Part shown: in pieces, positions 9,840-17,889 of the stretch
How positions within the stretch are numbered: the stretch's first letter is position 1
How the letters are laid out: the number at the start of each line of letters is the position of its first letter
Assembly (NCBI RefSeq): GCF_008364555.1
Contig: NZ_VTUC01000002.1
Location: 62,001 to 126,000 of the forward strand
Origin: Enterobacter vonholyi
Lineage (GTDB): Bacteria; Pseudomonadota; Gammaproteobacteria; Enterobacterales; Enterobacteriaceae
DNA length: 64,000 nt
Direction: 5' to 3'
Position numbers and translations under genes: made by a program
Notes under the pieces: model-generated
What the model was told of the DNA's origin: nothing
Seen by the model: only the letters and a program-made list of their open reading frames with translations
Database searches by the model: none

Positions 9840-10945
9840 AAATCCCTGGACTGCAGGCCCTGGCACGCGATCGTTTCTTCCATCTCCTATTACTCATTGG
9901 CGCAGGGTTAAGCCTCTTTGTGCCGTTTACGCCGCAGGCCTGGCCCGCCGCGATTGACTGGCGCACCATCATTACCCTGAGCGGCCTGATGATGCTCACC
10001 AAAGGGGTTGAGCTGAGCGGCTACTTTGACGTTCTTGGCCGTAAAATGGTGCGCCGCTTTGCCACCGAACGCAGGCTGTCCCTGTTTATGGTGTTTTCTG
10101 CCGCGGTGCTGTCGACGTTTCTGACCAACGATGTGGCGCTGTTTATCATCGTGCCCCTCACGCTTACGCTGCGTAAGCTGTGCGAGATCCCGGTCAGCCG
10201 GCTGATCATCTTTGAAGCGCTCGCCGTCAATGCAGGCTCACTTCTGACGCCAATCGGCAATCCGCAAAATATCCTTCTCTGGGGACGTTCCGGGCTGTCG
10301 TTCGCCGCCTTTACCTGGCAGATGGCCCCTCTGGCGCTGGTGATGATGCTGTCGCTGCTGGCGGTATGCTGGTTTGCGTTTCCTGATAAAAAACTGCAGT
10401 ACCACAGCGGTACAACGGGCCCGCAGTGGCAGCCGCGTCTGGTGTGGAGCTGCCTCGGGTTATATATTGTCTTTCTCTTTGCGCTGGAGCTGAAGTATGA
10501 GCTGGCGGGCGTCCTGCTCGTTGCCGCAGGCTTTGTCGTCCTCGCGCGACGCGTGCTGGTCAGCGTGGACTGGACGCTGCTGCTGGTCTTTATGGCGATG
10601 TTCATCGACGTGCATCTGCTTATTCAGCTCCCGGTACTGCAAACCGTCCTGCACAGCGTCAGCAGTCTGCCGCAGGCAGGGCTGTGGCTGACGGCGATTG
10701 GCCTGTCGCAGTTTATCAGCAACGTGCCTTCCACCATTCTGCTGCTCAACTATGTTCCGCCGGACACGCTGCTGGCCTGGGCGGTGAACATCGGCGGGTT
10801 TGGGCTGCTGCCCGGCTCGCTGGCAAACCTGATTGCCCTGCGTATGGCCAACGATCGTCGTATCTGGTGGCGCTTCCATCTCTGGTCAATCCCGATGCTG
10901 GTTTGGGCCGCGGCGATCGGTTTCGGAATATTCCTTCTCATATAG
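9836..10945 (+). CDS. ybiR: YbiR, predicted ion transporter (ArsB/NhaD superfamily)
   Basis: A 369-residue inner-membrane protein with about ten to eleven hydrophobic segments. The helix-breaking motif [16 protein letters not shown] near residue 95 and the second one [17 protein letters not shown] near residue 138 are typical of the ion transporter superfamily that holds ArsB, NhaD and citrate carriers. The substrate is not known. It overlaps mntR by four bases, which places it in the same transcript and hints at a metal- or anion-linked role, but this is inference. It ends about 100 bases before the efflux operon. Confidence 0.9.
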   Translation: MKIPGLQALARDRFFHLLLLIGAGLSLFVPFTPQAWPAAIDWRTIITLSGLMMLTKGVELSGYFDVLGRKMVRRFATERRLSLFMVFSAAVLSTFLTNDVALFIIVPLTLTLRKLCEIPVSRLIIFEALAVNAGSLLTPIGNPQNILLWGRSGLSFAAFTWQMAPLALVMMLSLLAVCWFAFPDKKLQYHSGTTGPQWQPRLVWSCLGLYIVFLFALELKYELAGVLLVAAGFVVLARRVLVSVDWTLLLVFMAMFIDVHLLIQLPVLQTVLHSVSSLPQAGLWLTAIGLSQFISNVPSTILLLNYVPPDTLLAWAVNIGGFGLLPGSLANLIALRMANDRRIWWRFHLWSIPMLVWAAAIGFGIFLLI

Positions 10946-10979
10946 TGCGCAATTTGTCAGTTTTTCCTGGCAAACGTAT

Positions 10980-11041
10980 AGCAACGTCCTAGCTTTAGTG
11001 AACGGCATAGTGTGATGCCGCTCACTGACAGGACCGTTGCT
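10980..11041 (+). promoter_or_regulatory. Nested inverted repeats in the leader of the efflux operon
   Basis: Outer arms AGCAACG-TCCT (10980-10990) and AGGA-C-CGTTGCT (11030-11041) enclose inner arms TAGTGAACGGCAT (10996-11008) and ATGCCGCTCACTG (11015-11027) with loop AGTGTG. The inner arms pair with one mismatch and one wobble. The only ribosome-site-like bases (AGGA, 11030-11033) lie in the outer 3' arm. It could be an operator pair or an RNA hairpin limiting translation of the adaptor gene at 11047. Confidence 0.6.
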
Positions 11042-11046
11042 GAACT

Positions 11047-12141
11047 ATGGCTGAAGATCAAAACCCGCCTGCTGACGAGCAGGACAAAAACAATAATGAG
11101 CGTAAGCGCCCGGGCAAGAAACCGTTAATTATCCTCGGCATTGTCGTCGTGGTAATGGTCGTCGTGGCGCTGGTCTGGTGGTTTTTAACCCGTAACGAAG
11201 AGACGACCGACGACGCCTTTACCGACGGCGACGTGGTGACGATTGCCCCGAAAACGGCGGGCTACGTCACCGAGCTGCGCGTGCGTGATAACCAGCGCGT
11301 GAAAAAGGGCGATCTGCTGGTGGTCATCGATCCGCGGGATACCACCGCGCAGCGCGATCAGGCCCAGGCCCAGCTTGGGCTGGCTATCGCGCAGCTGCAT
11401 CAGGCCCAGGCGCAGCTGGCGCTTTCAAAAGTCCAGTATCCCGCCCAGCGTGACGAAGCCAAAGCGCAGGTGCTGAAAGCGCAGGCCGATCTGGCTAACG
11501 CACAGGCGGAGTACCGTCGCCAGCGCGGCGTCGACCCGCGGGCAACCACCCAGCAAAGCATTGATTCCGCGAACGCTCAGCTGCGTAGCGCCCAGGCAGG
11601 GCTGGCCAGCGCCCAGGCGCAGCTGGAAGTGGCAGAGCAGGTACAGCTGCAAATCCGCCAGCAGGAAACCAACGTTGAAGCGCGCGAGCGTCAGGTCGAT
11701 CAGGCGAAAGCGCAGCTTGAAACGGCCAATCTGAATCTCTCTTACACCGAAGTCCGCGCCCCGTTCGACGGATTTGTCACCAAACGCAACGTGCAGCCCG
11801 GCACGCTGGTGCAGGCGGGAACGGCGCTGTTCTCACTGGTTTCGCCGAACGTGTGGGTGGTGGCGAACTTCAAAGAGTCCCAGCTTGAGCGCATGAAGCC
11901 GGGCGATAAGGTCACCGTGTCAGTCGACGCGTGGCCGGATATGGAGCTTGAGGGGCACGTAGACAGTATCCAGCAGGGCAGCGGCTCGCGCTTCTCCGCC
12001 TTCCCGGCAGAAAATGCCACCGGTAACTTCGTCAAAATTGTGCAGCGCGTGCCGGTCAAAATCGTGATTGATAAAGGCCTCGATCCGAACAAACCGCTGC
12101 CGCTGGGGCTGTCGGTTGCACCGAAGGTGACGGTGGAATGA
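11047..12141 (+). CDS. EmrA/HlyD-type membrane fusion protein
   Basis: A 364-residue periplasmic adaptor of a tripartite drug efflux pump. After a charged cytoplasmic tail there is one membrane anchor (residues about 27-48, VVVVMVVVALVWWFL). The lipoyl half-motifs flank a long alpha-helical hairpin rich in AQAQL repeats (about residues 95-230), followed by VRAPFDGFVTKRNVQPG and the beta-barrel domain. It links the inner-membrane pump encoded next with the outer-membrane lipoprotein encoded third. The stop overlaps the pump start (ATGA). Its leader holds a large nested dyad. I do not assign a gene name: it is EmrA-like but is not the emrAB locus. Substrates are unknown. Confidence 0.9.
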   Translation: MAEDQNPPADEQDKNNNERKRPGKKPLIILGIVVVVMVVVALVWWFLTRNEETTDDAFTDGDVVTIAPKTAGYVTELRVRDNQRVKKGDLLVVIDPRDTTAQRDQAQAQLGLAIAQLHQAQAQLALSKVQYPAQRDEAKAQVLKAQADLANAQAEYRRQRGVDPRATTQQSIDSANAQLRSAQAGLASAQAQLEVAEQVQLQIRQQETNVEARERQVDQAKAQLETANLNLSYTEVRAPFDGFVTKRNVQPGTLVQAGTALFSLVSPNVWVVANFKESQLERMKPGDKVTVSVDAWPDMELEGHVDSIQQGSGSRFSAFPAENATGNFVKIVQRVPVKIVIDKGLDPNKPLPLGLSVAPKVTVE

Positions 12142-13709
12142 CGGATCACAGCCACGACAGCTGGAAGCCCGCCAGCAATCCGTGGGCGGTGGCGATTGTC
12201 GTCACCCTGGCGGTGTTTATGGAAATTCTGGACACCACCATCGTCAACGTGGCGCTGCCCCACGTGGCGGGTTCGCTCTCGTCCAGCTATGACGAATCCA
12301 CCTGGGTGTTAACCAGCTACCTGGTCGCGAACGGCATCGTGCTGCCCATCTCGGCGTTTCTGAGCCGCGTGTTCGGCCGCAAGCAGTTCTTCCTGATCTG
12401 CATCGTCATGTTTACCGTCTGCTCGTTTCTGTGCGGGATTGCCACCGAGCTGTGGCAGATCATCCTGTTCCGCGTGATGCAGGGCTTTTTTGGCGGCGGG
12501 CTGCAGCCCACGCAGCAGTCGGTACTGCTCGACTACTTCAAGCCGGAGGACAGGGGCAAAGCGTTTGGGCTCTCATCCATCGCGATTATCGTTGCACCGG
12601 TCCTCGGCCCGACGCTGGGCGGTTGGATCACCGACAACTACTCCTGGCGCTGGGTGTTCTTTATCAATATTCCGGTGGGGATTGTCACGGTGCTGGCGAT
12701 CTACCAGCTGCTGGAAGATCCGCCGTGGGAGAGCAAATCAAAAGAGAAGCTGAGTATCGACTGGACGGGGATCGGCCTGATCGCGTTAGGGCTTGGCTGC
12801 CTGCAGGTGATGCTTGACCGGGGAGAGGATGAGGACTGGTTCTACTCGAACTTTATCCGTACCTTCGCGGTGTTAACGCTAATCGGCATTATCGGTGCCA
12901 TTTACTGGCTGGTGTATGCCAAAAAGCCGGTGGTGGATCTGCACTGCATGAAGGACCGCAACTTTGCCATCTCCAGCCTGCTGATGGCGGGGATGGCGAT
13001 GATTTTGTACGGCAGTTCCGTGGTGATCCCGCAGCTGGCGCAACAGGACCTGGGCTATACCGCCACCTGGTCCGGGCTGGTGCTGTCGCCCGGTGCGGTG
13101 CTGATTGTGCTGACTATTCCGCTGGTGCTGAAGCTGATGCCGGTTGTACAGACGCGCTGGATTATCGCCTTTGGCTTTACCTGTCTGGCGGTGTCGTTCT
13201 TCTGGTCGCGCACGCTGACCCCGGATATCGACTTCGAGACGCTGGTGCTGTTCCGCAGCGCCCAGTCGCTGGGGCTGGGATTCCTGTTTGTGCCCCTGAC
13301 CACCATTGCCTTTATTTCGATCCCAAGACGGCTGAATGCTGATGCGGCGGCGCTGTTCACCATGTTCCGCAACGTGGCGGGCTCGGTCGGGATCTCGCTG
13401 TCGACGGCGGCCATCACCGAACGATCTCAGGCGCACAGTGCACACCTTGCGTACCACGCCTCGCCGTTTAACGAGCAGTTCCAGCTGGCAATACGCGAAA
13501 GCGCCCAGGCAATCCAGAACTTCACCACCCAGGTAGGGGACCCCACCGGCATCGCTACCGGGCGTATGTACCAGACCATGATTGAGCAGTCGCGCTTTTT
13601 GGCCTACATCGACGTCTTCACCATCCTGAGCGCCGTGGCCTTGTTACTGATTCCGTTTTGTTTGTTGCTCTCGCCGGTTAAGAGCGAGGGGAGTGCAGGA
13701 GCACATTGA
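12138..13709 (+). CDS. DHA2-family (EmrB/QacA) MFS efflux pump
   Basis: A 523-residue proton-driven efflux pump with about 14 membrane segments. The N-terminal region has the DHA2 signature LDTTIVNVALPHVAGSL near residue 30, motif A as FLSRVFGRKQFFLI near residue 75, and motif C as IAPVLGPTLGGWIT near residue 155 (IIVAPVLGPTLGG). It overlaps both neighbours by four bases or one base, so adaptor, pump and outer-membrane channel are made together. In place of TolC the operon brings its own outer-membrane component, which is unlike emrAB of E. coli. The substrate range cannot be read from sequence. Confidence 0.92.
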   Translation: MTDHSHDSWKPASNPWAVAIVVTLAVFMEILDTTIVNVALPHVAGSLSSSYDESTWVLTSYLVANGIVLPISAFLSRVFGRKQFFLICIVMFTVCSFLCGIATELWQIILFRVMQGFFGGGLQPTQQSVLLDYFKPEDRGKAFGLSSIAIIVAPVLGPTLGGWITDNYSWRWVFFINIPVGIVTVLAIYQLLEDPPWESKSKEKLSIDWTGIGLIALGLGCLQVMLDRGEDEDWFYSNFIRTFAVLTLIGIIGAIYWLVYAKKPVVDLHCMKDRNFAISSLLMAGMAMILYGSSVVIPQLAQQDLGYTATWSGLVLSPGAVLIVLTIPLVLKLMPVVQTRWIIAFGFTCLAVSFFWSRTLTPDIDFETLVLFRSAQSLGLGFLFVPLTTIAFISIPRRLNADAAALFTMFRNVAGSVGISLSTAAITERSQAHSAHLAYHASPFNEQFQLAIRESAQAIQNFTTQVGDPTGIATGRMYQTMIEQSRFLAYIDVFTILSAVALLLIPFCLLLSPVKSEGSAGAH

Positions 13710-15232
13710 TGATACACAGACGTTTACACCCCCTGATGATAATGATGCTGCTGGCAGGCTGCGCCGTCGGGCCGGACTATCTGCCGCCCGCGCCGCCTGC
13801 CGTCACGCACTGGAACGATAAGGGCGACAGCACGGTGAAATCGCAAACTACCTCCGCCGCGACAAACCCGCGCTGGTGGAAAACCTTTGGTTCGCCGCAG
13901 TTAGATAGCCTGGTTGAGCGCGCCATCGCCGGGAACCTGACGCTGCAGCAGACGGTGCTGCGCATCGCCGGAGCGCGTGAGCAGATTAACCAGGCGGGCG
14001 GGGCGTTTTACCCGTCGGTGAACGGCAATCTGCAGGCGACGCGCCAGCAGCTCGGGCTGGAAGGGGAGCTGAAGTCCCACGGCGTGTACGACCAGCTGGA
14101 TAATGTCGATCCTGAGCTGCGGGGCGCGTTAGGCCCTCTGACGCAGCCGATCAACCTCTACCAGGGCAGCTTCGACGCCCAGTGGGAAATCGACCTGTGG
14201 GGCAAGGTACGCCGGCAGGTGGAAGCCGCCGAAGCGCAGCAGAAAGCCGCTATCGAGCAGCGTAACGACGCGCTGGTGTCGCTGGAGGCGGAAGTGGCGC
14301 GCGCGTGGCTCCAGCTGCGCGGGGCGCAGAGCATTATCGCCACGCTGAACACCCAGATTAAAAGCGCGCAGCAGACGCTGGATCTGACCGAAAGCCGCCA
14401 GCGCGGCGGACTGTCTCCACAGATGGACGTGGAAAACGCCCGGGCGCAGCTGGGCAACCTCGAAGCGCAACTGCCGCAGTATCAGGCGCAGGAGCGGCAG
14501 GCGATGAACGGCCTGGCGATCCTCCTCGGCAAGCCGCCGGGGGCGCTGGATGCCGAACTACAATCCGCGCAGCCGATGCCCGCGCTGCCAGATATCGTGC
14601 AGACCGGCATTCCGTCGACGCTTGCGCGACGGCGTCCGGACGTGCGCGAAGCAGAAGCGAACCTCCATGCTGCCACGGCGCAAATTGGCGTCTCGGTGGC
14701 GGAGCTGTTCCCGAGCTTTACCCTCTCCGGGCAGTTTGGCCTGCGCAACAGCGAAACCAACTGGCTGACCGACTGGAGCAGCCACTTCTACAGCTTTGGC
14801 CCGCAGGTCTCCATTCCCATCTTCCAGGGCGGGAGGCTGGTCTCCAGCGTGAAGGTGGCGCGCGCGCAGCAGGGGGCGGCGGTGCTGGACTATCGTCAGA
14901 CGGTGCTCACCGCGCTTGGCGATGTCGAAAATGCGCTGGTGAGCTATCGCACCGACCAGCAGCGTGAAGCGGGCCTGGCGAAAACCATTGATGCCCTGCA
15001 AAACGCCTTCGATTTAGCCAGCGATAGCTACCGCCAGGGGATCGCCAGCTTTATTGACGTGCTGGACGCCCATCGGCAGCTGGCGCAGGCCCAGCAGCAG
15101 CGCGCGCAGGCGCAGGTGCAAAGCGCCCTCGATCTGGTGGCGCTCTACAAGGCGCTCGGCGGCGGCTGGGAACCGTATCAGCAGGTGCAATTACCGGACT
15201 ACAGCGTCTTTGGCGACGCCCCGCGCGGATAA
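13709..15232 (+). CDS. NodT-family outer-membrane efflux lipoprotein
   Basis: A 507-residue outer-membrane factor of the RND/MFS-pump type. The signal ends in a lipobox, LLAGC at about residues 15-19, followed by AVGPDY, the usual mature start of this family. Two repeated outer-membrane-efflux domains follow (about 60-260 and 290-490) with coiled-coil segments such as QQKAAIEQRNDALVSLEAEV. It forms the trimeric exit duct for the pump encoded just upstream. I chose the ATG at 13709, which shares one base with the pump stop (TGATG); a TTG one codon earlier would give four-base overlap instead. The gene closes the three-gene operon. Confidence 0.92.
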   Translation: MIHRRLHPLMIMMLLAGCAVGPDYLPPAPPAVTHWNDKGDSTVKSQTTSAATNPRWWKTFGSPQLDSLVERAIAGNLTLQQTVLRIAGAREQINQAGGAFYPSVNGNLQATRQQLGLEGELKSHGVYDQLDNVDPELRGALGPLTQPINLYQGSFDAQWEIDLWGKVRRQVEAAEAQQKAAIEQRNDALVSLEAEVARAWLQLRGAQSIIATLNTQIKSAQQTLDLTESRQRGGLSPQMDVENARAQLGNLEAQLPQYQAQERQAMNGLAILLGKPPGALDAELQSAQPMPALPDIVQTGIPSTLARRRPDVREAEANLHAATAQIGVSVAELFPSFTLSGQFGLRNSETNWLTDWSSHFYSFGPQVSIPIFQGGRLVSSVKVARAQQGAAVLDYRQTVLTALGDVENALVSYRTDQQREAGLAKTIDALQNAFDLASDSYRQGIASFIDVLDAHRQLAQAQQQRAQAQVQSALDLVALYKALGGGWEPYQQVQLPDYSVFGDAPRG

Positions 15233-15334
15233 ATTCAGAGGATTGGGCAAGAAACGGACAGGAACACCACATTCGCGATGGCTGAGGGGCGGGTATAACT
15301 ATCGGGTACCCAATCGACATGCGAGGAATAACTT

Positions 15335-16375
15335 ATGCGTTATCAAAAACTGGGCAACACCGGTCTGTTTGTTTCAGAACTGTGCCTCGGCACCATGACC
15401 TTCGGCGGTGAAGGCGGCATGTGGGGCAAGATTGGCCAGCTCCAGCAAAGCGAAGCAGAACAGCTGGTGGGCCGCGCGCTGGATGCCGGGATCAACTTTA
15501 TCGATACCGCGGACGTTTACTCGGAAGGGCGTTCGGAGGAGATCGTCGGCCAGGCGCTGAAAAACCTGAAAATCCCTCGCGAGAACGTGGTGGTCGCGAC
15601 CAAAGTGTTCGGCGAAACCGGAACGGCAGGGGTGAACTCGCGCGGCAGCTCGCGCTATCACATCATCAGCAGCGTGAAGGAGAGCCTGCGCCGCCTGCAG
15701 CTCGATCATATCGATCTCTATCAGCTGCACGGCTTCGACCCGGCCACGCCGATTGAAGAGACACTGTATGCGCTGGATAACCTGGTGCAGCACGGCCACG
15801 TGCGCTATATCGGCGTCTCGAACTGGGCGGCGTGGCAGATTGCCAAAGCGCTGGGCATTTCCGAGCGTCTCGGGCTGGCGCGTTTCGCATCCCTCCAGGC
15901 GTATTACACCATCGCCGGACGCGATCTTGAGCGCGAGCTGGTGCCGATGATGCAGAGCGAAGGCGTCGGGCTGATGGTATGGAGCCCGCTGGCAGGCGGT
16001 CTGCTGAGCGGAAAATATGGTCGCGACGGGCAGAGCGAAGCCGGTAGCCGCCGTCTGGAGTTTGACTTCCCGCCGGTGAACAAAGACCGCGCCTTTGACT
16101 GCGTGGACGTGATGCGCACTATCGCCGAAAGCAAGGGCGTCTCCGTCGCGCAAATCGCGCTGGCCTGGCTGCTGCATCAAAAAGCCGTGACCAGCGTGAT
16201 TATCGGGGCCAAACGCGTCGAACAGCTGGACGACAACATTGCCGCCACCGGGATCCGCTTAAGCGAAGACGAGCTCAAACAGCTGGATGCGGTGAGCGCG
16301 CTGCCGCGGGAATACCCTGGCTGGATGCTGGAGCGTCAGGGGGAATATCGCCGCAATCAGCTGGCGCAACAGTAA
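15335..16375 (+). CDS. Aldo/keto reductase
   Basis: A 346-residue NADPH-dependent oxidoreductase of the aldo/keto reductase superfamily, YdjG/YhdN-like in layout. The catalytic tetrad is present: Asp and Tyr in FIDTADVYSEGRSEE (about residues 55-70), Lys in VVATKVFG (about 90) and His in LYQLHGFD (about 130). The cofactor loop is seen in WSPLAGGLLSGKY and the C-terminal IIGAKRVEQLDDN. The ATG at 15335 follows GAGGAATAACTT. It is probably its own unit, since 102 bases separate it from the efflux operon. The substrate is unknown. Confidence 0.9.
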   Translation: MRYQKLGNTGLFVSELCLGTMTFGGEGGMWGKIGQLQQSEAEQLVGRALDAGINFIDTADVYSEGRSEEIVGQALKNLKIPRENVVVATKVFGETGTAGVNSRGSSRYHIISSVKESLRRLQLDHIDLYQLHGFDPATPIEETLYALDNLVQHGHVRYIGVSNWAAWQIAKALGISERLGLARFASLQAYYTIAGRDLERELVPMMQSEGVGLMVWSPLAGGLLSGKYGRDGQSEAGSRRLEFDFPPVNKDRAFDCVDVMRTIAESKGVSVAQIALAWLLHQKAVTSVIIGAKRVEQLDDNIAATGIRLSEDELKQLDAVSALPREYPGWMLERQGEYRRNQLAQQ

Positions 16376-16406
16376 CCTTTTTCATCAGGTGATTTTAAAT
16401 TTCTTT

Positions 16407-16477
16407 GCCCATCGTTACAGCAATCGGCGAAAGCGGCTTATTTCACTGAGCATGCTTTTGCCGATTCAACGATGGGC
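16407..16477. repeat. 71-base two-tier inverted repeat
   Basis: Outer arms GCCCATCGTT (16407-16416) and AACGATGGGC (16468-16477) are perfect. Inner arms AATCGGCGAAAGC (16422-16434) and GCTTTTGCCGATT (16454-16466) pair with one G-T wobble. It fills most of the gap between the convergent reductase and AspA-like genes. Neither side has a T run, so it is not a textbook terminator; it could be a palindromic repeat copy or the residue of a small mobile unit. Confidence 0.75.
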
Positions 16478-16488
16478 TCTGGCGGAAA

Positions 16489-17592
16489 TCAGCAACCGTC
16501 TTTGCAGGTTGCCGCTGGATTTTGCTCAAGAACTCTTACCAGTAGGGCTCGGGGTTCTCTTACTACATCCGTTCCAACTGACAGTACTTTGCCGTCCCGC
16601 TCTGCTGAATACTTCGCGACAACATCACCGAATGCATTTCGCTGCAGGGCGACTTCTTGTCCTGCTTTTACCGTATCGCCGGGCTTAACGAATACTTCCG
16701 CAAACCCACCCGTGGTCGCTCGTATTGAACTGATAGCATTACCAATATACGTTTTATTGCTGCTGGCGGTTGCGCCGATTTTGCCTTCAATCACCTTATA
16801 ATGGATCAGTACATTACGGGCACCTTCTACACCCCGGGCAATCATATCCTGCTGGTAAATCCTCGGCTCTCCCGTCTCGGCCGTTATCGCCGGGATACCA
16901 TTTTGAATAAAGGTGGTTTCCATTGAGCCGGCTTCACCGGGATCTTTCTTAATTTGATCTGCCGGAAAAAGTTCTGCAATAGTCCGGGCATCCGCATTGC
17001 GGTAGTCGGCATAAATGAACAGCGGATAAGCCGTTCCGGTAGACTGGGTGTGATAGTCAATCGCCAGGTCGACATTTCCCTTGTAAACGTTATTCCACAT
17101 CATCCATGCCTGACGCTCGGCAGGGTTACCCGTTTCTTTTCCCGGATGCACGCGGTTGTAGTCGATCGTCTCACCCCCATCGGTTGAAACGGACCATGTC
17201 CGGGAGACCCTTTCAAGGCCAGAACGGTTTGGACCAATAATGGCAATAACGCTGCCGTTCATTTTTGCAGGGTCCAGTTGTTCCATCACTTTTTGTACGA
17301 TGCGCACTCCGTTTAGCTCATCTCCATGGACGCCCGCCTGCAGCAGAACTTTCTTCCCGTCCGTTTTCCCTTTTGCCACCATGATGGGTACATACCAGCG
17401 CTGTCCCGTTCCTGTCTCAACCCCCTCGAACATGAAGCGATGTTGTCCTGCTGTCAGGTCTGATACATCCAGAGTCGAGATGACCGGCACTCCCTGTACC
17501 TTATCACCCGTATACACCGTTGCCGCGTAAGCCATTGAGCATGGCAGCGCTAAGCTGAGAGCGAATGCAATACGGCCAGTAGATATCTTCAT
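16489..17592 (-). CDS. Exported succinylglutamate desuccinylase/aspartoacylase-like protein
   Basis: A 367-residue zinc-carboxypeptidase-fold protein of the AstE/AspA type. A signal peptide (MKISTGRIAFALSLALPCSM, then AYA) sends it to the periplasm, whereas the namesake enzymes are cytoplasmic. The zinc site reads GVHGDELNG near residue 90 (His and Glu) and AIDYHTQ near residue 180 (His). The C-terminal part has a lipoyl-like beta domain (GGFAEVFVKPGDTVKAGQEV). The ATG at 17592 was chosen because it begins the signal peptide and has GGA eleven bases ahead; an ATG three codons upstream has GGA too close. GC content looks a few points lower than in the neighbours. The substrate is unknown. Confidence 0.8.
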   Translation of the reverse strand: MKISTGRIAFALSLALPCSMAYAATVYTGDKVQGVPVISTLDVSDLTAGQHRFMFEGVETGTGQRWYVPIMVAKGKTDGKKVLLQAGVHGDELNGVRIVQKVMEQLDPAKMNGSVIAIIGPNRSGLERVSRTWSVSTDGGETIDYNRVHPGKETGNPAERQAWMMWNNVYKGNVDLAIDYHTQSTGTAYPLFIYADYRNADARTIAELFPADQIKKDPGEAGSMETTFIQNGIPAITAETGEPRIYQQDMIARGVEGARNVLIHYKVIEGKIGATASSNKTYIGNAISSIRATTGGFAEVFVKPGDTVKAGQEVALQRNAFGDVVAKYSAERDGKVLSVGTDVVREPRALLVRVLEQNPAATCKDGC

Positions 17593-17816
17593 GAGCGTCA
17601 TTTTCCATTTGATAGAGTTAAGATTTTTATTTTCCGGCCTGGGCCGTGGTTCGTGCTCATTAAGTTAATAGTGATTTTATGAGGCCAGCCAGTGGCACGA
17701 GCGGGAAATGTGATTTTGCATAGGCTAAGGCACCGGCTTCAATAACAGGGTTTGCGCGATTCATTTCCTGCCCGACGTTTCTTTCCGACATGCCTCACAA
17801 AAAACGATCCTCCGCT

Positions 17817-17845
17817 TTGATCGACATGCCATCTTCACCTATATG
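17817..17845 (+). promoter_or_regulatory. Promoter of the GH1-PTS operon
   Basis: TTGATC (17817-17822) and TATATG (17840-17845) are separated by 17 bases. Each matches four of six consensus bases. The -10 overlaps the first operator dyad. The rest of the 288-base gap back to the AspA-like gene is AT-rich and holds nothing else I can name. Confidence 0.6.
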
Positions 17846-17876
17846 ACTAGTCATGAATTTTTAAATGACTAGTCAT
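17843..17876. promoter_or_regulatory. Twin identical operator dyads
   Basis: ATGACTAGTCAT occurs twice, at 17843-17854 and 17865-17876. Each copy is a perfect 12-base palindrome and the centres are 22 bases apart, about two helical turns. They cover the -10 and expected start site and end 13 bases before the GH1 ATG. The likely binder is the HutC-type GntR regulator encoded third in the operon. Confidence 0.85.
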
Positions 17877-17889
17877 ATAGGGAGAGACC

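Noticed and set aside
13706..13711. TTG start for the outer-membrane lipoprotein gene
   Set aside because: The ATG one codon later gives the same lipobox spacing and a usual TGATG overlap; TTG is not needed.
16407..16477. Insertion-sequence end or transposon remnant
   Set aside because: No transposase fragment or target duplication is visible; it is listed only as an inverted repeat.
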